From positions 19,185,501-19,249,500 of the forward strand of contig NC_133937.1 of NCBI RefSeq assembly GCF_031877795.1: DNA of 64,000 bases, written 5' to 3'. The position numbers were made by a program, and so were the translations under genes. Of the stretch, positions 25,201-37,200 are shown one piece after another. The notes under the pieces are model-generated. The model was not told the DNA's origin and did not search any database. It saw nothing but the letters and a program-made list of their open reading frames with translations. The stretch is from Strix aluco. Its lineage: Eukaryota; Chordata; Aves; Strigiformes; Strigidae. How positions within the stretch are numbered: the first letter of the stretch is position 1; each line of letters starts with the position of its first letter.

Positions 25201-28200
25201 GTGATACGCCTTCCCTGAGAAGGCTCAAGGGAATCTTTCAGCTTTCAGGTTCTCCTTCTGCAGAGATGCAGACACAAGATGCCCAAACATCTGATGTACC
25301 TAGAGCTGCTTTTACAGTTTTGAGAACAGCCAGCCTGAGGCACGCAGGGTTTGGGGTGGCGGTGTCAGTACTGGGATTCAGGAACAGAAGTCCTGTCCCC
25401 TGAACTGACTTCAGGGTCAGGCTGGACAAAGTGTTTTCCATCCAGCTTTCCTGTAGAGAGGGTGACACTCAGGGTTTGCTTACTTGTTGTGCTGGATGTG
25501 CTTTCTGTTTTCCAGTCTCCTCGCTTAAACTCCCTTTTTGGTGGGAAAACGTTTTTCCTGGGGGTGTATTCATATATTCCACATTCTGGCTTCCCCGAAG
25601 TATTATGAGAATGTCGAATGGGTACTGTAATTTCCAAATCTGGAAGGGAAAACAAACAGCTCAGAAGGGTCTATGCCATAAAGTATAGCCTCCGAGAGAC
25701 AGCTTTGCACCCAAGAACAAAGTTAAACACAATCACATAAGGGCAATCATAACTGTACATGAATAAATCAAGATTCACTCCACAGATGTGGGCATCCTTT
25801 CCTCAGTCTGGGAAATTGAGGAGTAAAGCAACTTCCCTATGTTTTAGCCAACAGGCACACAGATGTGAATATTAAAATATCACATAACTACAATACACAC
25901 AGAGACATTTCTGCCAGAAGAGCCTACTAATATTGTTAGCTGCTTCATTAACAGAGAATGTCAGAATCAGAGACTGTTACCTGCACTTTTGTCTTTTTTT
26001 TGCTTCTCCATTTGTCTCCTGGTTATGCTGTCTCGTAGCCGCTTCAGATTTTCCTAGAAACATCACAAGATATTCTTTTGTCAGGGTTTTGGACAGAGGA
26101 GGATGAGCAGCTTTCTGACAATACCAATATATTTCAGCTCACTTTGCAACTAAGCTGTAACAAAGCCTACTAGACCTGGCTGAAGTCCAAACCATGTCAA
26201 CAGGTTTTAATCTATTCCCTTCAGAAATCCACATGTGCCTTTCAGAAGCCAAGTTTTTTCAGATGTTCATAGTGTATGTTAAGGTCAAATTCACAGACTC
26301 ACTGTCTGTTGCAGATAAGCAGCACATTTGGTTTAGAACTCCCTCTATTTTCTGTTCCCACTGTGACACTGGCATGGAAACAAGACCCGTGATCAAGTAA
26401 CTGCACAGTCCTTTCTATACTAATGAACAGGTAATTCTGACTGCAGGGACAGAGGAGGCTGCCCCACATCCCAGAGTTTGAGGAACAATTCAGCAAGAAT
26501 TCAGGATGTCCCCACTGAAGCAAGAGGGGACACCTGGGAATGTAACTGGGAGCAAAGTCTCCATTGAGACTTGGTTCTGTTCTGACAGCTCCCAAAACAG
26601 CATCACACACTGGAGACCAGCACCTCAGGGGTGAGAGCAGACTGCCGCAGCATGAACAAAAGGTTTCAAAAGAAGCAGGCAGTGGTTTTAGAGAGGGAGC
26701 CCCACTCTAACTTGAGAATGGACTATGACTGCTAGTTCCACCCGTCATTATCTTGCTGCTGCCAACACAATGACTCCCTCAAATCAGCTAAGCCAACCAA
26801 ACACTGTGCTTTCACTAATGACTGTTGCTAGACCTTGTCCAGCTGCAAAGAACAGGTATTCCTGGAGCCATCAAACACCCAGGGTGGGATCAGACCATCT
26901 ACAGGATAGGACTTTAAAGCCAATACACCAGCTGCGACACTGAGTCTTCACTGATCTGAAATGGATGAGAACTGACAAGCTAAATATTCATCACAGAAGT
27001 CCCCTGCCAGCAGGTAGGTGCTAGGTGACCTCTAGAAAGGTAATTTAGCCAACTGTATTTGGCCCAATTCCAGTGTACAGATCTCCAAAAACTAACAATA
27101 CCACTGCCAGACAAACAGATCCGTAAAATAGCTATCTGCTTGCTGCTGCACAGGAACAGCACCTCTGTGTCAGGAGAGAACTCTGCTAGCTGGGGGACTG
27201 TTAGCAGTCTTCCTGCTCCAACCAGGAAAGAAGTGTACCCACACTGAACAGCTTGTGATATATACCTAGAAAGACAGCTGTATTTCTTAAACAGTGGAAT
27301 AAGCCTGTACCTGCTGGAACCGGAAAGATTCTGATCTCTTTTTCTGGTTCAGCTGCCACTCCTTAAAATGAAGTACCGCTTCATCAACAGTGAGTATGCC
27401 CATTTTCACTTGCTCCTGTAATGTAATCAGCTGCCGTTGACCTGGGGTTTTCATTCCAGCAAATGGATCATATATGCTTGATTGAGATGGGTCCCTTACA
27501 GGTCTGACTATTGTCTCTGAAGAGAGAAGAACACCAAAAATATTATTGAAATTGTGGCATCTGCCCTCATCACTGAATACAAAGAAACTCAAGCACCCCT
27601 GATATAGCAGAGATGCAAAAAAAAAAAAAACCAAAAAAAAAAAAAATCAGTATTACAGACTGAATGTTCCCCTAACCAGAAGAGTGTTTTGTCCTTATGC
27701 CATCCTGCTATTTGTCAGGGCTAAAAGCACAGCTGAGGTAGCCTTGTGTGCAGGGATAATCTCTGTTCTTAAAAATATTATTTAAGTGAACAGCACAAAA
27801 TGTACTCCTTAAAGTGCTCTGCTTCCTCACTGCAAAAATCTCTCTCTCCTCAGCAATCCACAAAACAGAGCTTTCACCTTGGCAGTCACAAAGCTAGATT
27901 CTTCCTAGGTAATCAGTGCCGTGTAACTCCAGAAACAGAAAGGTGAAAACTCATCCTACTGATGTAACTACTCTTTGTAACTCATTTGCAACATAAAGAG
28001 GAGTTCCCGACACATGAGATCAAAGCTCAGATGTGGTTCCTGGACTCTTACAGTGCACAGGATAAGAAGTGAAAGAATAAGGGCACAGTTTTGGAAGTGT
28101 GCAGATCTATGGCAAGCAGTTCACTAAAGGTTAAATCCCAGGAAATAATGATCAACAGGCAGTGGCTGTATGCAGAAGATCAAAAGTGGGACATCAACTC

Positions 28201-31200
28201 CATGAAATAATATGGGTCACAACATGAAAAAGGACTTCAATGATCATCATGAACCTGATGGAGGATAAACTCAAAGACAGGGGATATGTACAGTATATGA
28301 CAAAAGGGTACACCCTCCACACTCTGCTGTTATAAAAGGTCAGAAAGGTTGGGTCACTCATATAAGACTATTATCCTCAGAGCCTTGCAAAACAGACTAC
28401 TCTGTCACATTTCACACAAATAAAGCTACCTCAGCAGATTTGCTTTTGGATTATAGGAAAGATTTTCAGGGTGAACTTCTGACTTACCTTTCTTAACCTT
28501 TCCTCTAGGGACATAGAGATTCTCAGGTCTTTGAGCTTTCTGTGCAAAAACTGTAAAACAAACACTCTTTAGATACTAAAAATGCATCTCATGAAGACAG
28601 AAATAGCAAGGATGAATATGGGAAGCATACACAATTCTGCACTGCATTATAGCTTCTGTTACCCTACTAAGTCCACTGAAGAAAACAAGATAAGGAGTTG
28701 TACAGTAGAACTCCCCTTCTATTGACCTCGAAGAATTTAGCTCAGCCACCTCTAAGAGAAATCTGGACATGCTTTCCCTACAGCCCTGCCATGGGGGGAA
28801 GGAGGAGCCACTGACATTACTCTCCTACATGTTACTGTAGTTCTTGTTAGAATGTTTGTGAAATATAATCAAGATTTCCAAAACTCCCTAGCAAACTAAG
28901 ACACAATTTTCTTCAATTTCAATTAAACCCCACCTCAGAGGGAGGTAGTGAGGTATAGAATCATGTCCTATACAAATGCTACTGAATCAATTATATCATT
29001 ACAGAGCAGTAATGTCTCAATTTACTAGCTTGATTGTGTCCTTATATCAGGATCTTTCCTAGTTGAATTTGTTTATACCATTTGGGGGTGATCTGTCATC
29101 CTACTGCTTTCATTAACAGCAAGCTCAGGCCAAGACCTCATGATACAACATCCCCACATTTTCAGAGTAGGCGGAAAATGAAGAACAGATCTGAAGTTGG
29201 ATCCCAAAGGTAATTCAGCTTCAGAGTCAAGTAATCCAGGGGTCTCAAAAACGTGTAGATTTTCTTGGCATTTATTCAGCAACTGGAGCCCATATCAAGG
29301 CCATTCTACAGTTGACTAGTCTACAGTTTAGGGCCTGGTACCCAACTCACTTTTGGAGATGTATAACTCATTGTCTGGCTGTGGAGAGCTGGATTCTGGT
29401 CTTGGAACAGGAACTGGAGGTCTGCTAGCCATTTCCTGTGGAAAAGTATCTTGTTCCACTGAGTAGTATACATCTTCTCCACACTGCTGGTAAACTCCTT
29501 CTTCTGAGTCCGGCATATCCATGCTACCACCTACAACAGAGTAGAGCTTGTAAGAAAAACAACTTGCCACTTCACCAAACACTGGATCCCTCCAGATGCA
29601 CTATGTCCCACATTCTTACCAAGATGGCCATCTCACAGTTTTGCAGTGACTTAAAGTGCCAAAGCCCTTCAAGACAGGACTTGATAAAGTCATTAATATC
29701 TAGTAGCATGTAAGTGTTTGCCACTAAGCTTGTACCATCTGTTTTGGTGAAGAAACCGTAGTGGAAAATACCATAACTGTTTTTAAGAACTCAAGTTCAT
29801 TCAATTAATTCAAGTTAATTAACACATTATAACAGTTAACAAATCAAACAGAGCACTGGTTTCCAAAAGCTACTTGTGGTGGTCTACAAAATACTACAGA
29901 GAATTATTCCTCTGTCTGAAATGAGCAATCGCCATCAACTAACAATATATTTGATCTCAGACCAACACGTCTCAGAGAGAACTGGGTACACATCTACTTA
30001 ACGAGCCCAGCTACCATTATACTACCTCATCATCTCCATTCTAGTCTCACTCCTAACATGACTGCAAAATCATCAAATGCTGTCATACCTGATTTAAAAT
30101 CTAGTTTCCCTCTGTCTGCATGCTAGTAAAAAGAATTAAGAGCTCCTGGACTAACTCCCTATTCTGTTACCAAGTCACAAGTGAATACCCTAACCACTGG
30201 ACTGACTTTCCTTCAGTGATGTTGTAACACCTGGTTGAGTCAATGCAATGGGACTGCCAGAGCACCTGTGTGGCAGGGAGAACAGAACAAGATGTTAAGA
30301 ACCCCAGATTTAATCTTGCTCTGACTCCAGCTGGGTCACCCACAAAAAGTGAGCCTGTATCCCATGGAACCTGGTGAGTCAGGAAAAGGCTTGAACAAAC
30401 CAATCATGCTCAGTGGGGATAGCACAGAGTTAAGGTCTGGCTTTGGTCAGAGAAGGCAGAGGGAGCACTGAAGAGGCAGAGCATAGGTCAGGTTTGGGAG
30501 CCAGCAGTTCTTTTCCTCTTTCCAGGCTGCTGTTTTCAATGGATGGACTTTTGAATAAAGCATCTACATTAAAATTCATCACTAGCTTGTGCTGTTTTAC
30601 TTTATGCTCAGCCTCTGCTCATGAGGGGAGCCTGCACCCACATCAGGACAACAGAATTAATTTCCATCACTAAGATAAGGACTGAAGACAGTCATTCCTG
30701 AATAGATACCAGCTGTGTGCTTGCATTCACTGGTAGGCAGGGACTGGAACTAGAAATCTCTCCTCCTCTTTCATAAGAAACTAACCGCATATGTGAAATC
30801 ACCTCACAAGCTGCCTTTTCTGTTGTGCCTTGTTTGTACTCACTAAGGCAAAGCTGTCCATGTCAAACAGTGTGGACTAACCTATCCTTAACAGATCAAG
30901 GAGAAATCTCAAGTTCCATTTAATTGCTTTAACTGTGCTACGGCCATCCCCCTTCTCCAAACAGGTCTCACCTTCTAAAAACTTGCGGAGCATTGAGTCT
31001 TTTGTAGTTAGAGAAACTTCATCTGTGTCAACTGGAGTGTCTGGTTTGGACTGAAGCATCTCTACATCTGAAAAAAATCAGAAAGATGAACCTGTTGATT
31101 AGGCCTTTAAACACTTGGAACAATGTAATATAATGTAATAAAATGATGTGATATTTCTGACTGGACCTTTCGTTTATAGTGAAAATCAAAGAGGAAGCCA

Positions 31201-34200
31201 GGCAACTGACAAGACACTTGACTCAAAAAAGGCTCCCAAGTTGCTATGTTACACTCTGCACAAATTTTTGCCAGCTACCTGATGGTTATGCTTGAAGGTG
31301 ACTAACTACTTATTCAGAAGTTCTGACAAGGCTTCAAGCAGGCACTAAAGATTAGCTATTAGTGAGAGTATGTTGGCCAGGTGAAGGTTTTGGCCTCTGC
31401 ATAGCGCTCCTGAGACGCCAAACTGAGTGGAAACTCTGTGACTTGGCAAAACAAGACATTAAGGACAATTTGCCCACAACACAGAAGATAGTGTTTGTTT
31501 AGATAAAAGTCAAAATAGCTGGCTGAGTTAATTAGTTGGACTGGAAGATGTTTAGAGGGTCAGATGACCATTTAGTATTGAGAAAGGAGTTACAGTAAAC
31601 AGCAAGATACTTTAAGTTGGTGTTTTGACATGAAGAATTCTGATTTTAAAAAAAGGGTCAACCTCATTGTAACCCTAAAACTAATCCTAAAACTAAAATA
31701 AAATGTTAGATAACTATGGTCCTAATGATATTAAAAACAAGAGTGATACAAATGAATTGTTGAGGCTTATTGATACAGGTGAATTGTTGAAGCGTATTGT
31801 GAAATATCTTTTATTATGTAAACTTGATGGTTTGGGTTACATGAAAGAATACGAAATATTTCTCAATAAATGTCTTTTTAATATATGCTGACCTTTCTAC
31901 TTTCTTCTTGCAAAGCTGAGGAGATCATGAGAAAGGGCTAAGAATATGCTAGCAAGATTTTGCTTTGTTAGAATGTTGTGGGGGTTTTTTAAACAATAAT
32001 TGTCAAAGGACCCACTGACAGTCCTGTGAATGCACCCAACCTAGCTTTAACCTCACAGGGATACCTCCGGCATAGCCACAGTAATACTGCATGCTGTGTG
32101 GACTAACCACACACCAGCATCTTCTCAAGAGCTCTGTAGTCTATGCCAAGTTGCATGCTGCTGGAGCTAATCTGCTCACCACCAACCTAATATAATGTTC
32201 ACTTAAGTATCGCTGCACTACATGAAAGCACAGATTTGACATCTGAGCATCCTAAAGACTCATCACTACAGACCTGCATTTTTCTGTAGAGCGATTTTTC
32301 CACCTTGCAGCCACCTTGATTATTTTTAACTTAGCTTTTAGAAATTAACCTGTAGCAAATACAGGCCCAGAGGATAGCCATTACGTTATGGATTTGGGGG
32401 CAGAACAGAATGTGACAGGTGTGCAAAGTTCCTTTCATTCTCTGTGGAGGAAACAGTATCTTCCCAGTTTTGGTTGTGCTCTGCAGGATTACTAAACCAG
32501 CAGTGCAACAGGGTACTGCAGAGTTCGTTTTCTATCACATAGTCAATGTAGTTAAATTCATCGACTAATTAGTTCTCCTTAGAAGACATGATTGCCACCT
32601 CACTACCCTCTTGCACATGGGCCTGTCTTGCATACAGATGAGACCTAACATCTCACCCATGTACCAAAATTGGAAAGAGTTTAACTGGAAAAAGTTCAAG
32701 GCTTCAGAAGGGAGCTCAACCAACCTGTGAACAGACAGACATACAGAAGACAAGTGATGACCTACAGACCCTTCACAACAGCTAAAATATCCATGCGTGG
32801 GCACCCTTTAGGAAGTAATAACATCCTTCCCCCTTTATAAACATTTGCAAACACTGGATGCCAGGTATTCCTGCACATGGATCATAGAATGGGCTGGGTT
32901 GGAAGGGACCTTAAAGACCACCTTTAGGTTCCAATTCCCCTGCCATAAGCAGGGACACCTTCCACTAGATAAGGTTGCTCAAAGCCTCATCCAACCTGGC
33001 CTATGCAAGAGAAAGGCTTCAATGTGTTGGCATAAATCACAACTCAGAACTTTATGAGCAGTCATATTTTTGTGCACAATTCTCTCAGTTTGCTCAAGGA
33101 TTACAAAGAGGCTGCTGTTTCTTGCATTAACTAAGGAAAAAACAAAAAACAATGAGGACAGTGTTGAAAACTTGGTTTCAAGAGAATAAAAATGGTGGAG
33201 GAGGGAGAGGATATGCAAAATAATAGAATAAGGGCATCACAACTTATTTATATGTGGAACTACATCTACTCTTTAGGTGTTGGAGGTCTGCAAACTACAG
33301 GACAATAGATTTTAGTCAGCTGAAACTCTCTAGGATAAAGGATTAAACCTCTGCATGAAACTCACACTATCTAGGATCTGAGTGTCCACACAGTTCATAG
33401 ATATGGAAACAGTGCTAAGAGTTCGGACTCGTTTCACCAGCACTTGGCCCCTGCCACTGTCTGACCTTGGACAGAGGAAATACATCTTTACTCTTTCCCC
33501 ACGTAAAACAAGGTAATAACACACACACACAAACCAGGCAGTTTAATCTTCACACATACCAAATGAGTTTTCAGCACTTTTAAGGGTCTTTGCTCTCAGA
33601 GCCTCTCCTGCACACAACTCCAGCCTACTCAAAATACTCTGTTTTGCAAAAATCAGCAGGAGGTGCTGGTGAAAGAAAAGCAGAAAAAGCAAAGCACTTT
33701 ATCAGATGCTGTAGTTCATACTACCAGACTGATATGATGGAGTTAACTCTACCTTTTCGCTATTCAGCTGCTGTTACAGTGTGTGACTCAGCTAAATGAC
33801 ACCTACCTGCAACCAGCACCAACCCAAAGCATATTCTGGAAAATTATGTTTGACTTTACAGGTATTTGAAAAGTGTAGTAAGAGGGAAGTGCTCTTCTGA
33901 AGTGGGAACAATTAGATTAATGATAAGAAATTAAATAAGGCAATTCAATCTCATTATTAAAAGACAGCAAACAAGGTAACAGCAGGAGCTAGTAAGTTCC
34001 CACTGATTTAGTTAGGAGTACTTTATGATCTACATTGCTCAGGGCTTTAAGACCTACCTTGGAAAGAACACTCCCCACCAGCAGAAGGGGAGGCAGTGTT
34101 CTGTAGATGAACAAAACCTTTTCCATTTCTTTTTAATTCCATCATTTATCTCAAAACCGAAAGGGAGAACTAACAACACAGGTGTGTGCAACTCTCACAC

Positions 34201-37200
34201 AGCATCAGTTTAAGCAAAACTGGGCCCTTGCACAGCTTCTGCACTGTCTCTGTAAATGTTTCCCCAGGATCAAATGCAGAGAGAAAAAAAACAACACATA
34301 AAAATGCATTGAAAAATCACAAGTGGGATGAAGAATACAAGAACAGACCACGCCGGTATTCAAGTATTTGCTACTAGTTTTAACTCACTACAATGGCTTC
34401 AGTCCTGCATTACCTTATTCTCAAACCAGTTCCTGTCAGACAAATTGACGCTGTGGTATCTAACCTTCCTTTGATCAGTCTCTGAAAAACTGTGGTGGAA
34501 GCACATCTTGATCACAATAAATGGGCATGCTGCCACAGTATGGCTACACTTAAAATAGCCCAGGTATTGTCCTCTACACCACAGCCGTAACCACTCACAT
34601 AAGGGCTACTCTGACCTAGAGAAAGTACCTCAGTAGACATTGATTATGATTTCCTAGGGAGTTTTTCATCTTCACAAACCTTTAAGTCAGTACAAAAGCT
34701 TGAAGCCTTTATTTGTGATGGCAGTTACAAACCAGTCAGCACTCCCACTAATTTCAGTGAGAGTTTGCCTGTGTGCTGGTATTCTAAATAATATTGAAAC
34801 ACCTTCACTTTGAGAGGATCTATTTATCTATTTCAGTGTCGAGCATTGTGCCAATTTAATCTTACCCATTACGATACAGGTAGATTTTAAGCACTGTTCA
34901 GACAAGCTGTAAATATGCTTCAGGCAAAGACTAACAGACTACATAAGAAAAACAGAGACTTTCAGTAAAAGACTCCCAAGTGAAAGGTAATGGACATCTG
35001 TGTGCAGGAGCAATACACTAGGAGAACTCCAGAGAGTGCAGGAAACACACCCTTATTCCTCGCTGAGGTATTACAGATAAGCCATATACAGCATCTCACC
35101 AATGAAGAAAACATTTTAAAACACAGAGTCATTCAGCTCTGCTTTTCAGTAAAGGAATCATAAGTACCTACTTTAGGGACAGCTTGGATTTTGATATTTC
35201 TAGTCCTACTAGCCCTGCAGAGCCTGCAGCACATTTGCAAACCCCTAGAACTTTCTGGTGCTGATCCCAAAGACCTCTGCCACCCTGCTGATGTAGCTGT
35301 GCTTGCAGAATCTTCCTCTAAAGGACATATGCCTGCTGGGCCTTTGCAACTGAGGAGGCTTAAGGAAAGCAGCCTGACTTAGGCATTAAATGTGCAACCT
35401 TTATCATCCCATGGCAACCTATCCTAGCTCTTCATCTCCATGCCTGTCAGCCAGGCAGGCTCTGTTCCATGTATTCATCCAAAACACCAGCCAAACTCCC
35501 TCCCGAGATCTGTCAATCAGAGTGAGGGCAGGAAAACCGGTGTACTTGAACTGTTCCCCTTAATGTGGCTTGTTTGACAGAAACATGCAAGTGAACACAC
35601 ACACAAGCAACTGAGGCTGAGGGAGGTGGTGATCTTCAGCAGGGAAAAAGTAAAAAGCACCTTAAAACAATTAGTTCTTCCACCAACAGTCTGCAAGGCT
35701 GGCAAATGGTTTTCTTGATAGGAAACAATTCTGATCTAAATCTGAATGAATCTAAGAATATTTTCAGAGAGGCTTTTCAGAGTCCGGTTCGAAAGTGGTA
35801 AATTACAGGGAGCTTGATTTGCACCCATGAAAGAAAGGAATATCCGCCTGCATAGTTTCTGGGAGATCTGGACATTTCAGGAGTGGAAGAAGACAAGTTG
35901 GACTTAGTGGCTTTAAGCATCTTTTTTCCCCCTCCACAGACTTAGTCAATCAACCCCATTCAGAGGTGCACTGATTGCAGGCAGAGCTTCCAAACATCTA
36001 GAAACTCCCACCCCATTACTGCAAACAACAGCAGCTTTGTTCCTTAGGAGTCGAACCGGCCTTACTACTTATCTCCACCTGAAGGCAGAAAAATCCTGGT
36101 TTTGGTAGCAAAACTATTGCTACAGCAGCCAAACAAAACTTCAGAGAGAAGGCTTTATGATTTCAGGCAGAGAACCAACAATGTCTTCTGGACTCCATAA
36201 TCAATAAAAATGTGTTTTATAATGTCGTTTAATCTAAAAGAGGAGAAAACCAGCCCAGGACAGATATAGTCTATAAGCAAAAGTGTTTCAGTAAGAAAGC
36301 TTTTCTCCTGAGGCAGCACACTTAAAACTGCAGAAACACTAGAAGTACTTATGCAGGTACTTAAACTGTAATAAGCTAGATTCTCTGCTCATCATGGGAA
36401 TCATAAAATATATCAGTGGGATGAAGCCAGACAAAATAGGCAGATAAGTAAGTACAGCAAATTTACAATTGCTTAACATAGGTACTTAACTTGATTATTT
36501 GCAATCGGCCTCACTGAATATTAATGGAAGGGTGAAAAGCTAAACATCTGCATATTTATCAGAATTAGCTCTATATTTTTAGCAATAAACCAAGTGGATT
36601 AGAACAATGATTTGTTAATTATAATCTCTTCAGTACACATATTTCTAGATGTTCACTTTCTTTTGTTGTCAAGCTGTTGAGGTAGAAGCTCAGCTCTTGT
36701 TTTTCAGTTTCCCAGTTGTTAGTAAAATCACATTTTACATAGTGTTCTTTTCCAACAGTGTCTGTAAGTCAGAGTGTTCCTACCTCCCTAGCTTTCAGGA
36801 GGGAGAAGCAGGACATGGTAGAAAATTTGCCCTCTTCCAAATGCTAATTCACTTGCTCAGGGTTCAGGGAGTCCTCAGTGCACTGAGGAAACAGCTCTTG
36901 ATCTTGTATACTGGCAAACAAAGAAAGATTTAGAGCAGTTTTATCAGCCAGTCACTATCAGAATTGGAGCATGGTTTCCTTGTGGTGAGAGCAGAAAAAC
37001 TATAACCAGCCCTTACTCTGAAAATCAACTGAGGCACTACTATGTATAAGAGATACAGATCAGCTTAGGCCTCTTGGGTGGGGACTCTGAACAACCTGGT
37101 CTAGTTGAAGAGATCTCTGCTCATTGCAGGGGGGTTGGACTAGCTGACCTTTAGACGTCCCTTCCAACCCACACCATCCTACGATTCTATGAATATACAT

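Larger units (their letters stand above)
26054..30971 (-). other. PIK3AP1: PIK3AP1 introns 9-12 region
   Basis: Between exons 13 and 9 the introns are 26054-27310, 27517-28487, 28551-29350 and 29531-30971. Apart from paired A14 tracts at 27617-27630 and 27633-27646, next to the exon 12 acceptor region, they hold nothing I can name. Confidence 0.8.

Noticed and set aside
31670..31700. CCCTAAAACTAATCCTAAAAC, reminiscent of telomere repeats
   Set aside because: Only two degenerate units with the wrong spacing for CCCTAA arrays. Not an interstitial telomere.
31703..31891. 62-codon plus-strand frame with an imperfect internal repeat
   Set aside because: It is AT-rich intron sequence with no recognisable family, and such a length is expected by chance.
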